Assembly: GCA_965217075.1 (NCBI GenBank)
Contig: CBDCHC010000001.1
Location: 1 to 64,000 of the forward strand
Direction: 5' to 3'
DNA from: CBDCHC01 sp965217075
GTDB lineage: Bacteria; Pseudomonadota; Gammaproteobacteria; PS1; Pseudothioglobaceae
Length of the DNA stretch: 64,000 nt
Every line of letters begins with the position of its first letter. Within the stretch, counting starts at the first letter, position 1. The notes under the pieces were generated by a model. It did no database searches, had not been told where the DNA came from, and saw nothing but the letters and a program-made list of their open reading frames with translations. Positions 42,747 to 53,027 of the stretch are shown here, in pieces. A program made the translations under genes and the position numbers.

Positions 42747-43382
42747 TTATTTTTTTAACTCTTTAATCTGTTTATCAATTTTTTCAAGATTTTTAAAGAT
42801 TAGTTGAATAGATTTTACAGTTGGATCATCAGCATCACTGGCACCATAAGCATCAAAAGAATTATGTTCTTTTTTACTATAAGGTAAAATTCTACCAGGA
42901 ACTCCGATAACAGTTCTACCTTTATCAACTGATTTAACAATAACAGCATTAGAGCCTATTCTCGCCTTATCTGCAATTGTTATGGGACCAAGTATTTTAG
43001 CGCCAGCACCAATTACCACATTATTACCTAAAGTTGGATGTCTTTTGCCTTTTTTCCAAGTTGTGCCGCCAAGAGTAACTCCATGGTAAATGGTGCAGTT
43101 ATCACCTATTATTGCTGTTTCACCTATTACTACTCCAAAACCATGATCAATAAAAAAATTATCTCCTATAGTTGCAGCTGGGTGAATTTCAATACCAGTT
43201 AAGATTCTAGCGATTGCAGTAATAAAACGAGCTAGCCATTTTAGCTTTTTTTTCCATAAAAAATTACTAAAACGATAAAATATCATTGCTTGTACACCGG
43301 CATAACAAGTAATTACTTCAAATTTATTACGAGCAGATGGGTCTCTATTAAAAATGCTTTCTATTTCTTTATTAAATTTCAT
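42747..43382 (-). CDS. cysE: Serine O-acetyltransferase
   Basis: Makes O-acetylserine for cysteine synthesis. The 211-residue product has an N-terminal helical part and the left-handed beta-helix hexapeptide repeats: IEIHPAATIGDNFFIDHGFG, VVIGETAIIGDNCTIYHGVT and LGGTTWKKGKRHPTLGNNV. His residues of the active site are in FIDHGFG and YHGVTLGG. The short form (EpsC/SRPG type) lacks the long N-terminal domain of E. coli CysE. It borders the accessory island. Confidence 0.95.
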   Translation of the reverse strand: MKFNKEIESIFNRDPSARNKFEVITCYAGVQAMIFYRFSNFLWKKKLKWLARFITAIARILTGIEIHPAATIGDNFFIDHGFGVVIGETAIIGDNCTIYHGVTLGGTTWKKGKRHPTLGNNVVIGAGAKILGPITIADKARIGSNAVIVKSVDKGRTVIGVPGRILPYSKKEHNSFDAYGASDADDPTVKSIQLIFKNLEKIDKQIKELKK

Positions 43383-43394
43383 AATTATTTTTAA

Positions 43395-44231
43395 CTAAAA
43401 TTTTCTATAATTCCATAAATATTGCTCTGGATATTTTTTTATTATTTTACCAATTTCATCATTCATTTGTATTGCAGCTTTTTCTATAGTATCGTTAACT
43501 GAAATTTTAGCTGGTTTTACAACTAAATTAAAACCTCCATTTACCCTATAGCTATAAGCAATTATAATTTGCGCTTGATATTTTTTGGCTAATTTAAGTA
43601 ATAAAGTAGTTGTTTTAGTTGGTATTCCTAAAAAAGGTGCCATTATAAAACCATTATCTCTAGGAAAATGATCAGGCATTATCACTATTAATCCATTATT
43701 TTTTAATTTTTTAACCAGAATTTTAATAGCAGCTGTTAATTTATTTTTTATAATAGGAATAATAGTTAAATTAGCTTCCTGTTGTTTTTTATTAGAAAAA
43801 AATAATTGCTCTAATTCATTATTTTTCATTAGTTTTCTAAATAAATAAGCATGACGCATACTGAATATTGTTCTAAATATTATATCAAATGAAGCAAGGT
43901 GAATGGCTAAAACAATAGTTTTTTTATCATTATCTATATGCTTTAATCCTTGAGAATGCTTGATTAGTTTTGCATTATCCTTTAAGGAATTAATAGATAA
44001 TTTAGCAGTTTCTATTAAGGTTTTCAAAATCTCAATAGTATTGTTTTTTATTAATATTTCTTTTTGTTTGTTGCTTAATTGTGGAAAATATGTATTAATG
44101 TTGCTGCGAATAAATTTTATGCTTTTATTGTTAACTTTATATGCTATATTGCCAATAATTTTTGCTAATAAATGGGAAAAACTAAGCGGCAATAAAGCGA
44201 TGAATCTTATTATTATTTTATTCATAAACAA
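43395..44231 (-). CDS. lpxL: Lipid A late acyltransferase (LpxL/LpxM family)
   Basis: Adds a secondary acyl chain to Kdo-lipid A or its precursor. The 278-residue product has an N-terminal hydrophobic anchor, the HxxxxD catalytic motif as LAIHLASFDIIFRT near residue 107, MPDHFPRDNGFIMAPFLG and a C-terminal YLWNYRKF typical of HtrB. About 30 residues shorter than E. coli LpxL. The start overlaps the rnr end by 14 bp. LpxL and LpxM cannot be separated by eye. Confidence 0.88.
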   Translation of the reverse strand: MFMNKIIIRFIALLPLSFSHLLAKIIGNIAYKVNNKSIKFIRSNINTYFPQLSNKQKEILIKNNTIEILKTLIETAKLSINSLKDNAKLIKHSQGLKHIDNDKKTIVLAIHLASFDIIFRTIFSMRHAYLFRKLMKNNELEQLFFSNKKQQEANLTIIPIIKNKLTAAIKILVKKLKNNGLIVIMPDHFPRDNGFIMAPFLGIPTKTTTLLLKLAKKYQAQIIIAYSYRVNGGFNLVVKPAKISVNDTIEKAAIQMNDEIGKIIKKYPEQYLWNYRKF

Positions 44232-46332
44232 GCAATGAAATTTGCCTATTATCTGTATTTACAGCAATAATTTTTATACGTATCTTATTCCCTAATTTAT
44301 ATGTAATATTATTTGTACTGCCTTTTAATTGCATATTAACTTCGTCATATATGTAATAATTATCTTTTAAATCTCTAATAGATACAAACCCTTCGATAAA
44401 AATATCAGCTAATTCAACAAACAAACCATAATTACTTACTTTTGTGATAACTCCAGTAAAAGTTTGATTAATTTTTGTTTGCATATATTCACATTTTAAC
44501 CATTTATCAATATCTCTTGTTATTTTATCTGCCTTTCTTTCAGTAATTGATAAATGCTGACTAATAGCTTTTATATTATTATTAGTATAATTATTATTAG
44601 CAATAATGCTTTTGATCGCTCTATGTGTAATCAAATCAGCATAACGGCGTATTGGTGAAGTAAAATGTACATAATTCTCAAAAGCAAGTCCAAAATGACC
44701 TATATTATCAGTAGTATAAAAAGCTTGCTGCATAGACATTAAAATCATGCTTTTGATAAGATTATCGTCTATTTTATTATAAGAATCTTTAATAACATTA
44801 GCAAAATCCATAGTTGTTGGCTTTTCTCCTCCTGATAACTCTACGCCAATTTTGCCTAAAAATTTACGTATAGTTATTGTTTTTTCTATGGTAGGAGCTG
44901 GATGAACTCTATATAAAGTATGATTTTTTTTATTTAATTGATTTAAAAAATTAGCAGAACTTTGGTTGGCAATTAACATACATTCTTCTATAATTTTATG
45001 CGATACACCTCTTTTAATAGCAACAATAGATTTAATTTTATTATTATCATCAAAAATAATCTTGCTTTCTGCCCTATCAAAATCAATAACTCCCATCATT
45101 TTTCTATTATTTTTTAATTTTTTATATAAATCAAATAAACAATCAATATTTTGTTTGATGGCTTTATCAACTATTAAATTATTATTTATAATTTTATCAA
45201 CTTCATTATAACTAAGGCGAGCATGAGATTTAATTATTGCATTATAGAATTTATAATTTACTTGTTTGCCACTTATAAGCATTTCACAAATAACAACTAG
45301 CCTATCTACTTTAGGCTTTAAAGAACATAAATTATTAGATAATTTTTCTGGCAACATAGGAACTACTGACTGCGTAAAATAAACAGAATTACCTCTATTA
45401 AATGCCTCTAAATCAATTGCATCATCTTGTTTTACATAATGAGCAACATCTGCTATTGCTACATACAATTTAAATTTATTTTTATCTTTTACGGCAAAAA
45501 CTGCATCATCAAAATCACGAGAATCTTCTCCATCTATAGTTATAAAAGGTATTTCACATAAATTTATTCTATTATTTTTATCTTTTTTAGTTAGATTATC
45601 GCTTAATTGTTCTACTTTTTTAATAATATTTTTATTAAAATTATATGGAATATCAAAGCGTCTTAACGCTGCTTTTACTTGTGTATTGTAATCATAAGAA
45701 TCTCCTAAAACAGATATAATATTAGCTTTAGCATTATTATCTGCAGTAGCCCTTTTTATAATATCAATTAACACCATACTATTATCAGGATATTTTTGTT
45801 TGGTTTTTTTAATTTCTATTGTGCGTTGTATGCTATTATCATAAACATTTATTATTATTTTATTATTTTTAATATTAAGCAAACCTATTAGATTTTTAGC
45901 ATTACTTATAATCTCAACCACTTCTACATCTAATTTATTGTTTAATAAACGAACCTTGATTTTATCTCCACTAAAAAGGGAATGCATTTGTTTGTAATTA
46001 AGTCGCAAATCTTTACTATTATTATCATTATTACTAAGTTTAATAAAGCCAAAACCCCTACGATTTGCTATCACTTCACCTGCTAATAATGTGTTGTCAA
46101 AAATAGAATAAGTTCCATTAAGGTTATAATTTAGCTGTTTATCGCGCACCATAGCAGATAATCTATTACTAAATGCTTTGCTTTTATTTTCGCTAAGAGA
46201 TAATAATTTGAATAACTCTGCTTTAGATATTTGTTGTTCTTTTATGTAACTTAGAATATATTTCCTAGACGGAATAGGGTTTTTATATTTTAATGATTCT
46301 TTTTTAAAATGTGGGTCTTTAAGATTATGCAT
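44218..46332 (-). CDS. rnr: Ribonuclease R
   Basis: Processive 3'-5' exoribonuclease of the RNB family. The 704-residue product has an N-terminal winged-helix-like part, cold-shock domains (VIANRRGFGFIKLSN), the RNB catalytic block FITIDGEDSRDFDDAVFAV with its aspartates, GNSVYFTQSVVPMLPEKLSN, and FTSPIRRYADLITHRAI. A C-terminal S1 domain is present (TFTGVITKVSNYGLFVEL). The lysine-rich tail of E. coli RNase R is absent. It directly follows pyrG. Confidence 0.96.
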   Translation of the reverse strand: MHNLKDPHFKKESLKYKNPIPSRKYILSYIKEQQISKAELFKLLSLSENKSKAFSNRLSAMVRDKQLNYNLNGTYSIFDNTLLAGEVIANRRGFGFIKLSNNDNNSKDLRLNYKQMHSLFSGDKIKVRLLNNKLDVEVVEIISNAKNLIGLLNIKNNKIIINVYDNSIQRTIEIKKTKQKYPDNSMVLIDIIKRATADNNAKANIISVLGDSYDYNTQVKAALRRFDIPYNFNKNIIKKVEQLSDNLTKKDKNNRINLCEIPFITIDGEDSRDFDDAVFAVKDKNKFKLYVAIADVAHYVKQDDAIDLEAFNRGNSVYFTQSVVPMLPEKLSNNLCSLKPKVDRLVVICEMLISGKQVNYKFYNAIIKSHARLSYNEVDKIINNNLIVDKAIKQNIDCLFDLYKKLKNNRKMMGVIDFDRAESKIIFDDNNKIKSIVAIKRGVSHKIIEECMLIANQSSANFLNQLNKKNHTLYRVHPAPTIEKTITIRKFLGKIGVELSGGEKPTTMDFANVIKDSYNKIDDNLIKSMILMSMQQAFYTTDNIGHFGLAFENYVHFTSPIRRYADLITHRAIKSIIANNNYTNNNIKAISQHLSITERKADKITRDIDKWLKCEYMQTKINQTFTGVITKVSNYGLFVELADIFIEGFVSIRDLKDNYYIYDEVNMQLKGSTNNITYKLGNKIRIKIIAVNTDNRQISLLVYE

Positions 46333-47949
46333 TTAATTTTTAGTTATAGATGCTTTGATAAAAGCATTAAATAGTGGATGACCTTCTCTCGGATTTGAAG
46401 TAAATTCTGGGTGAAACTGGGTAGCAATAAAAAATTTATGGTCCTTTAACTCAATTACTTCTACTAAATTTTTATCATTTGAAACTGCTGAAACTACTAA
46501 ACCACTCTCTTTAAGTTGCTCAACAAAAGTATTATTTAGCTCATAACGATGTCTATGTCGTTCATAAATTATATTTTGTTTATATATATTATATATTTTT
46601 GTATTTTTATGTAACAAACAATCTTGAGAGCCAAGACGCATAGTGCCACCTAAATTAGATGAGTTGTCTCTTTTATTTTTGCCATTTTCATCCTCCCATT
46701 CACTAATAAGAGCAATAACTGGATACTTAGTATTTTTGTTAAATTCGCTACTATTTGCATCTAACATATTAGCTACATTGCGCGCATATTCTATTACAGC
46801 AACTTGCATACCAAGGCAAATACCTAAATATGGAATATTATTTAAGCGCGCATAATTAACTGCACTAATTTTACCTTCAATACCTCTAACTCCAAAACCA
46901 CCAGGAATTAAAATACCGTCTATATCCTTTATACAAGTTATACCATTTTTTTCTATATCCTCTGAATCTATATAAATAATATTAATTTTTGTAGAAGTGT
47001 GCATACCTGCATGGACAAAAGCCTCTGATAATGATTTATAAGATTCTGTTAATTCAATATATTTTCCTACAATAGCTATATTTACGCTATATCTAGTATT
47101 TTTTAATTTATAAATTACTTGTTGCCAGGCAGATAAATCAGCTTTTTTGCATTTGATATCTAATTTATCGACCACAACATCATCTAAACCCTGATTATAT
47201 AGTTTTTGTGGTATTTTATAAATACTATCAACATCAATAGAAGTAAATACTGAAGATTTCTCTACATTGGTAAAAAGTGCTATTTTATCTTTCTCTGCTT
47301 CGCTTAATTCTTTTTCACTTCTACAAATTAAAATATCAGGAGAAATACCTATACCGCGTAACTCTTTTACAGAATGTTGTGTTGGTTTAGTTTTTAACTC
47401 TCCTGCTACTTTAATATAAGGCAATAATGTTAAATGTATATATAAGGTATTTTTACAACCTAAGTTAATTCGCATTTGTCTAATAGCTTCTAAAAATGGC
47501 AATGATTCAATATCACCAATAGTACCGCCAATTTCTATTAATGCTACATCAAAACCTTTGGCGCTGGCAATAGTTAATCTCTTAATTTCATCAGTAATAT
47601 GAGGAACAACTTGCACAGTAGCTCCTAAATAATCACCACGACGCTCTCTTTTAATAACATTTTGATAAACTCTACCTACAGTAAAATTATTTTTTTTAGT
47701 TAACTCAGTATTTATAAAACGCTCATAATGTCCTAAATCTAAATCTGTTTCTGCTCCATCTTTAGTAACAAAAACCTCTCCATGTTGAAATGGGCTCATA
47801 GTGCCTGGGTCAATATTAATATAAGGATCTAACTTAGATAAAGTTACTTTTAAGCCACGAGACTCTAAAATAGCAGCAAGAGAAGCGGAAGCAATGCCTT
47901 TACCAAGAGAAGAAACTACGCCACCAGTTATAAAAATATATTTAGTCAT
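46333..47949 (-). CDS. pyrG: CTP synthase
   Basis: Converts UTP to CTP with glutamine as nitrogen source. The 538-residue product starts KYIFITGGVVSSLGKGIASA and has an amidoligase domain with SKLDPYINIDPGTMSPFQHG. A linker leads to the glutaminase domain with PGGFGVRG, the nucleophile motif YLGICLGMQVAVIEYARN and FHPEFTSNP. The enzyme is complete. rnr follows at once; kdsA and eno, the usual downstream genes, are not here. Confidence 0.98.
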   Translation of the reverse strand: MTKYIFITGGVVSSLGKGIASASLAAILESRGLKVTLSKLDPYINIDPGTMSPFQHGEVFVTKDGAETDLDLGHYERFINTELTKKNNFTVGRVYQNVIKRERRGDYLGATVQVVPHITDEIKRLTIASAKGFDVALIEIGGTIGDIESLPFLEAIRQMRINLGCKNTLYIHLTLLPYIKVAGELKTKPTQHSVKELRGIGISPDILICRSEKELSEAEKDKIALFTNVEKSSVFTSIDVDSIYKIPQKLYNQGLDDVVVDKLDIKCKKADLSAWQQVIYKLKNTRYSVNIAIVGKYIELTESYKSLSEAFVHAGMHTSTKINIIYIDSEDIEKNGITCIKDIDGILIPGGFGVRGIEGKISAVNYARLNNIPYLGICLGMQVAVIEYARNVANMLDANSSEFNKNTKYPVIALISEWEDENGKNKRDNSSNLGGTMRLGSQDCLLHKNTKIYNIYKQNIIYERHRHRYELNNTFVEQLKESGLVVSAVSNDKNLVEVIELKDHKFFIATQFHPEFTSNPREGHPLFNAFIKASITKN

Positions 47950-48040
47950 TTAAAAACATATAATTGGAAAGTAATATGATACCTTAAAAAATTATGATAA
48001 ATAATGATAAAATTATTCAATTCTTATTTTTAATAATAAT

Positions 48041-49120
48041 GTGGATTATAAAAATAAATTAATAGACATAAAACAACAAAACTTATATAGAAGCAGAAAA
48101 ATATTAGCAAATAATAGGATAAAGACAACTATAAATAATAAAAAAGTTATTAATTTTTGTTCTAATGATTATCTATCTTTAGCAAATGATAAAAGAATTA
48201 AAAAAAGCTTAAAAAAAGCTATTGATTTATATGGTGCAAGCTCTTCATCATCCCAGTTAATTAGCGGTTATAGTTTAAATCATCAGCAATTAGAAGAAGA
48301 ATTATCAGATTATATTGGAGCAGAAAAAGCTGTATTATTCTCTACTGGTTATATGGCAAACCTTGGAATTTTCTCAACTCTTAAAGATGATGTTAAATGG
48401 ATATTACAAGATAAACTTAATCATGCCTCGCTAATTGATGCAAATAATATGATAAACATACCTGTTCAACGTTATCTGCATAATAATATGCTTTCTTTGC
48501 AAAAAAAGATAAATAAACAACAAGGTTTTGGTATGGTTGCTACCGATAATATATTTAGCATGGATGGTGATAAGGCGCATATTGATGAACTTTATAAAAT
48601 TGCTAATAATAATAATGCTATATTATTACAAGACGATGCACATGGTTTTGGTATTTTTAAAACAAATTTTAAAAAAAAATCTATATATATGGCAACTTTT
48701 GGTAAAGCAGCTGGAAGTGTTGGTGCCTTTGTGGCTGGAGATAGTGATTTTATTGAATATTTAGTACAAAAATCACGTCCCTATATTTATACTACTGCCC
48801 CGCCAAGAGCTTATTGTATAGCAACATTAACAGCTCTTAAAATAATTAAAACTAATGAAAAACAACAAAAACTATTTAATAATATTAATTTTTTTAAAAA
48901 ACTAATCAAAACAGATTCAAATACAGCTATTCATCCCATAATAATAGGTGATAATAAAAAGGTTTTGGCAATCAGCAATTATTTATTAAAATGTGGGTTT
49001 TATGTAGGTGCTGTGCGTAAACCTACAGTAAATAGCGCAAGACTTAGAATAACTATAAATGCAGATCATAGTGAAAAACAAATTAAATCTTTAGCAGAGG
49101 CATTAATTGTTAAGTTATAA
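48041..49120 (+). CDS. bioF: 8-amino-7-oxononanoate synthase
   Basis: PLP enzyme of biotin synthesis that condenses pimeloyl-ACP/CoA with alanine. The 359-residue product starts at a GTG (48041) because no ATG in frame is nearby. It has FCSNDYLSLANDKRI, YGASSSSSQLISGYSLNHQQ, DDAHGFGIF and the PLP lysine in MATFGKAAGSVGAFV. Slightly shorter than E. coli BioF (384). Overlaps bioH by 14 bp; bioB, bioC and bioD are not in the window. Confidence 0.96.
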   Translation: MDYKNKLIDIKQQNLYRSRKILANNRIKTTINNKKVINFCSNDYLSLANDKRIKKSLKKAIDLYGASSSSSQLISGYSLNHQQLEEELSDYIGAEKAVLFSTGYMANLGIFSTLKDDVKWILQDKLNHASLIDANNMINIPVQRYLHNNMLSLQKKINKQQGFGMVATDNIFSMDGDKAHIDELYKIANNNNAILLQDDAHGFGIFKTNFKKKSIYMATFGKAAGSVGAFVAGDSDFIEYLVQKSRPYIYTTAPPRAYCIATLTALKIIKTNEKQQKLFNNINFFKKLIKTDSNTAIHPIIIGDNKKVLAISNYLLKCGFYVGAVRKPTVNSARLRITINADHSEKQIKSLAEALIVKL

Positions 49121-49784
49121 AGTAGTTGGTCATGGCGAAAACTTAGTTATGTTGTACGGTTGGGGCTTTAATAATTGTATTTTTAATAATTTAATTAGTC
49201 TTTATAGCAAACAATACAAAATAACTATTATTGACTTGCCAGGTCATAATGGAGCTGAGCTTTATAAATGCGATATAGCTATATGGGAAACAGCAATATT
49301 AGCAGTTATGCCTAAAAATCCTATTATTTTAGCTTGGTCATTAGGAGGCTTATTAGCAATTAAAATTGCGAGTAGAATAAAGATAAAAAAGCTAATTTTA
49401 GTGGCTACTACGCCAAAATTTTTAAATAGTTATAGTTGGCTGTATGGCAACGATAATTTAGAAAAATTTAGAAATAATTTCAACTTAAATCCACAAAAAA
49501 CATTTAACTCTTTTTTACTTATGCAAGGTATAAATAATAAATATTTAAAACAAATACAAAACAATAATAATAGGGCTCTTAGTTGTGGGTTAGATATCTT
49601 ACTCACTACAGATTTACGTCAAACGTTATTATCGATTGATGCGCAAAAAATTAAAGTTTTTTTAGGGAAAAAAGATATAATTGTGCCATATATTATTAAA
49701 AATTGGTACCAACAACATAATATAACTACTAAAATAATCCCAACTGGGCATCTGCCATTTTATGATTTTACAAACTACTTATGA
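49107..49784 (+). CDS. bioH: Pimeloyl-ACP methyl ester carboxylesterase
   Basis: Alpha/beta hydrolase that frees pimeloyl-ACP from its methyl ester. A TTG at 49107 is used as start since it gives the LLSYKVVGHGENLVMLYGWG N-terminus; there is no nearby ATG. 225 residues. The nucleophile elbow is ILAWSLGG, the acid is in FLGKKDIIVP and the His in IPTGHLPFYDF, with a small cap between. It lies between bioF and rluB. It is 30 residues shorter than E. coli BioH. Confidence 0.88.
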   Translation: MLSYKVVGHGENLVMLYGWGFNNCIFNNLISLYSKQYKITIIDLPGHNGAELYKCDIAIWETAILAVMPKNPIILAWSLGGLLAIKIASRIKIKKLILVATTPKFLNSYSWLYGNDNLEKFRNNFNLNPQKTFNSFLLMQGINNKYLKQIQNNNNRALSCGLDILLTTDLRQTLLSIDAQKIKVFLGKKDIIVPYIIKNWYQQHNITTKIIPTGHLPFYDFTNYL

Positions 49785-50500
49785 AACAAAGATTACAAAA
49801 AATAATAGCTGCTGCTGGTTACGGTTCCAGGCGTAGTGTTGAAAAAATGATAAGCGAAAAAAGAATTATCTTAAATAATAAAATTGCTATTTTAGGACAA
49901 CAAGCAACTATAGATGATGTAGTTAGAATAGATGGTAGAGTTATTAATCTAAAACGTTATTACGAGCAAGAGATAAAAGTTATTATGCTTAACAAAAAAA
50001 TTGGCTATATCTGTTCTAAAAAAGATGAAAAAAATCGTCCTACTGTTTATAGTTTGTTGCCAAAAAATACTAATTGGATAATGGTTGGCAGGCTTGATAT
50101 AAATAGTTCTGGTTTATTATTATTTACTAATAATGGTGCTTTAGCTAACAAACTTATGCATCCATCATCAAATATTGCAAGAGAGTATAGTGTGCGTGTA
50201 CTTGGTAATGTATCAAAAGAAGATACCGAACAACTTAAAAATGGTATAGAGCTAGATGATGGCTTTGCTAAATTTGATAATATTAAAATGTTAAATGATA
50301 AAGGCGCTAATAAATGGTATAAAGTCAGCTTAACAGAGGGGAAAAATCGTGAAGTACGAAGGTTATGGGAAAAATTAGGCTTTAAAGTATCACGCTTAAT
50401 TAGAATTAAATTTGCTAATATAGCTATGCCTCATAACTTGCGTGCTAACCAAATATTAATATTAAAAACAATACAAATTAATAAACTTATTAATATCTAA
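49781..50500 (+). CDS. rluB: 23S rRNA pseudouridine synthase RluB-like
   Basis: RsuA/RluB-family enzyme; RluB makes pseudouridine 2605. The 239-residue product has an N-terminal S4 domain (LQKIIAAAGYGSRRSVEKMI), the catalytic Asp in VGRLDINSSGLLLFTN, and LTEGKNREVRRLWEKLG. The start overlaps bioH by 4 bp. It converges on trxB one base later (stops face each other with 1 bp between). Confidence 0.93.
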   Translation: MKQRLQKIIAAAGYGSRRSVEKMISEKRIILNNKIAILGQQATIDDVVRIDGRVINLKRYYEQEIKVIMLNKKIGYICSKKDEKNRPTVYSLLPKNTNWIMVGRLDINSSGLLLFTNNGALANKLMHPSSNIAREYSVRVLGNVSKEDTEQLKNGIELDDGFAKFDNIKMLNDKGANKWYKVSLTEGKNREVRRLWEKLGFKVSRLIRIKFANIAMPHNLRANQILILKTIQINKLINI

Positions 50501-50501
50501 T

Positions 50502-51440
50502 CTATAAATTATCTAAATATTTTTCAGCATCTAAAGCTGCCATACAGCCAGATGCAGCAGAAGTAATTGCTTGGCGATAAATATAATCAGCACAATCTCC
50601 AGCAGCAAATACTCCTGCTAGGCTAGTTTTAGTGGCCTCACCATTATTGCCACCTTTAACATCAATATAACCATGACTCATAAATAATTGATTAATAAAA
50701 ATATCTGTATTTGGCTTATGACCTATAGCAATAAACACCCCAAAAACATCAATTTCATATTTTTTACCATCATTAGTTTTAAGACGTAATCCATTAACAC
50801 CTGCATCATTGCCTAATACCTCATCTAAATTAGTATTCCATTTAATACTAATATTGCCATTTTTTGATTTTTCCATCAATTGTTTTGCTAATATTTTTTC
50901 ACAAGAAAATTTATCTTTTCTATGCACAATAGTAACATGTGATGCTATATTAGCTAAAAATAGCGCTTCTTCTACTGCAGTATTTCCGCCACCTATCACT
51001 GCTACCTTTTTATTTCTATAAAAAAATCCATCACAAGTAGCACAAGCACTAACTCCTTTGCCTTTAAATTTTTCTTCAGATTTAAGCCCTAAATATTTAG
51101 CAGAAGCACCAGTGGCAATAATGACGCTTTGCGCTTGGTAAATATTATTATCACCAGTTAAAATAAATGCTTTATTGCTAAAATCAACTGATTTAATATA
51201 ATCATTTATAATTTCAGTTTCAAAACGTAACGCATGTTTTTTCATACGCTCCATTAATTTAGGCCCGTCTACTCCATTATTATCTCCAGGCCAATTATCA
51301 ACATCAGTTGTGCTCATAAGTTGCCCGCCCTCTTCCGGTCCGCTAATAATTACTGGCTGTAAATTAGCACGAGCAGCATAAATAGCAGCGCTATAACCTG
51401 CAGGTCCAGAACCAATTATTATAAGTTTTTTACTTAACAT
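50502..51440 (-). CDS. trxB: Thioredoxin reductase
   Basis: FAD/NADPH enzyme that reduces thioredoxin. The 312-residue product begins with IIGSGPAGYSAAIYAARANL for FAD, the redox pair CATCDGFFY near residue 135, the NADPH motif VAVIGGGNTAVEEALFLA, and the C-terminal GVFAAGDCADYIYRQAITSA. Complete and normal length. The only neighbours are the convergent rluB and the M4 protease group. Confidence 0.98.
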   Translation of the reverse strand: MLSKKLIIIGSGPAGYSAAIYAARANLQPVIISGPEEGGQLMSTTDVDNWPGDNNGVDGPKLMERMKKHALRFETEIINDYIKSVDFSNKAFILTGDNNIYQAQSVIIATGASAKYLGLKSEEKFKGKGVSACATCDGFFYRNKKVAVIGGGNTAVEEALFLANIASHVTIVHRKDKFSCEKILAKQLMEKSKNGNISIKWNTNLDEVLGNDAGVNGLRLKTNDGKKYEIDVFGVFIAIGHKPNTDIFINQLFMSHGYIDVKGGNNGEATKTSLAGVFAAGDCADYIYRQAITSAASGCMAALDAEKYLDNL

Positions 51441-51497
51441 AGCAATATATAAATTATAAATAGTTTTTATTTTATATTATATTTTATAAAAAAATAA

Positions 51498-53027
51498 CTA
51501 ATCAACTACCATAACAGCATTCCAAGCTTTTTCTACTTGCTCTTTAGTATTAGTTGTATGAGTATTATCATAAGAAATTGCTGCTGCTATCATTCCTAGC
51601 TTAGCATTGTGAAAGTCAGTGGCAGCTGTCCAATAATTACGCATAGCAGCTAAAGCTATTTTAATGGCTGCTTGCATACCTATGCCTGTAACTATTATAT
51701 TATTATGCGTACCGCCATTTACTAATAAATAAAACATTTTATTAGCAACTCCACTATTAGTATGCACTCCACATTGATCGTTACAAGTGCTTGGAGTACA
51801 AGCTTCACTAACATCTTGCCAAAATTCTCCACGATATATATCTGGTTGTTTATATAATGTTGGATTTTTTAAAGAGCGCAAAATCCAGTTATTTTCTTGA
51901 TTTCTTTTACCCAAAGATATAAGCCACTCATTCTTACCTATAGAATCAAGTACAGCAACTCCTAGCCAATCAGAAAATGCCTCATTTAATGCCCCAGATT
52001 CTTTAGAGTAGACTAAATTAGCAAAAGAGCTAGTAATAGCATGCGCCCATTCATGAGCGCTAATACCTAAAGAGGCAGCAAGTGAAAATGATCTATCTAT
52101 TTGTGGAGTTGAATAATTAATGCTTTTCCCATTCCAATAAGCATTATATAAACTTCCTTTATTATAAAGTTTATTACAAGTATAAGTAGCTCTGCTTGGT
52201 ATAGGAATATTAACATTTATTATCATTGATGCGTTATTATCATCATAACTATTTAATTGTAAAACATTTTTAAAAAAATTATAAGTTATAGTGGCATTAG
52301 CATAAGCATCAATAGCTGCTTTATTTACCTTGTCTAATGAATTTATCTCATTACTTGTTATATTGGCAATTGATTTTATTGTTTCGTTTTTTATATTATC
52401 AACTAATGTCTTATTTACCTCTATAACCAAGCTACTATTATTTTTTCTAATCTTAGTATTACGCAAATAAATTACGCTATTAACCTTAGTAACATCTAAT
52501 GAATATGGCTGAGCAGCAGTTGCTATAGCTTGCCCACTTAAATTAACTTTAGCCTGAGTCTGTTGAGTATTTTGAGCTATAACCATTGGTTTTTCATAAA
52601 TACAATTATTAATATTAAATGGTTTAATAGTAAAACTCATTGAGTTAGATACATTAGCAATATCATCAATAATAACATCAACTATCTTATCTTCATAACT
52701 AATAGCTTCTTTTTTATCATTAGTAGCATTAACTGTAAGTTGGCAATTATTCATCTTAACTTTTACTACATAGGTATTAGTAGCTATAGCATTAAAATAG
52801 TATTTATCAATATCAGTGTTGCTAAAAAACTGATTTGTTATAACTCTAGGATAAGTTAAAGAATAACCTATATTGCTAACATTTTTATCAAGTACTAATT
52901 TTGTATCAACAACCTCGTTTGCACCTTTGTTTATTGCTATCTCTATCTTACTATCATCACCACAAGAAAACAATAATAAAGACAAAGGCATTATTAAAAT
53001 AATAATTTTTATTTTAATGCCCAACAT
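51498..53027 (-). CDS. M4 (thermolysin-type) metalloprotease, predicted lipoprotein
   Basis: A 509-residue exported zinc protease. Residues 1-22 form a lipoprotein signal (IILIMPLSLLLFSC, lipobox LFSC), so it should be membrane-anchored. Residues 25-200 are an Asn-rich region not recognised. Catalytic region: VYLRNTK-like start near 205, then LGISAHEWAHAITSSFANLV (HEWAH, the HExxH zinc motif), GALNEAFSDWLGVA with the third zinc ligand Glu, GVHTNSGVANKMFYLL and the His-containing end. The usual FTP/PepSY propeptide is not in this frame but in the gene just upstream. Possible host-interaction factor. Confidence 0.9.
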   Translation of the reverse strand: MLGIKIKIIILIMPLSLLLFSCGDDSKIEIAINKGANEVVDTKLVLDKNVSNIGYSLTYPRVITNQFFSNTDIDKYYFNAIATNTYVVKVKMNNCQLTVNATNDKKEAISYEDKIVDVIIDDIANVSNSMSFTIKPFNINNCIYEKPMVIAQNTQQTQAKVNLSGQAIATAAQPYSLDVTKVNSVIYLRNTKIRKNNSSLVIEVNKTLVDNIKNETIKSIANITSNEINSLDKVNKAAIDAYANATITYNFFKNVLQLNSYDDNNASMIINVNIPIPSRATYTCNKLYNKGSLYNAYWNGKSINYSTPQIDRSFSLAASLGISAHEWAHAITSSFANLVYSKESGALNEAFSDWLGVAVLDSIGKNEWLISLGKRNQENNWILRSLKNPTLYKQPDIYRGEFWQDVSEACTPSTCNDQCGVHTNSGVANKMFYLLVNGGTHNNIIVTGIGMQAAIKIALAAMRNYWTAATDFHNAKLGMIAAAISYDNTHTTNTKEQVEKAWNAVMVVD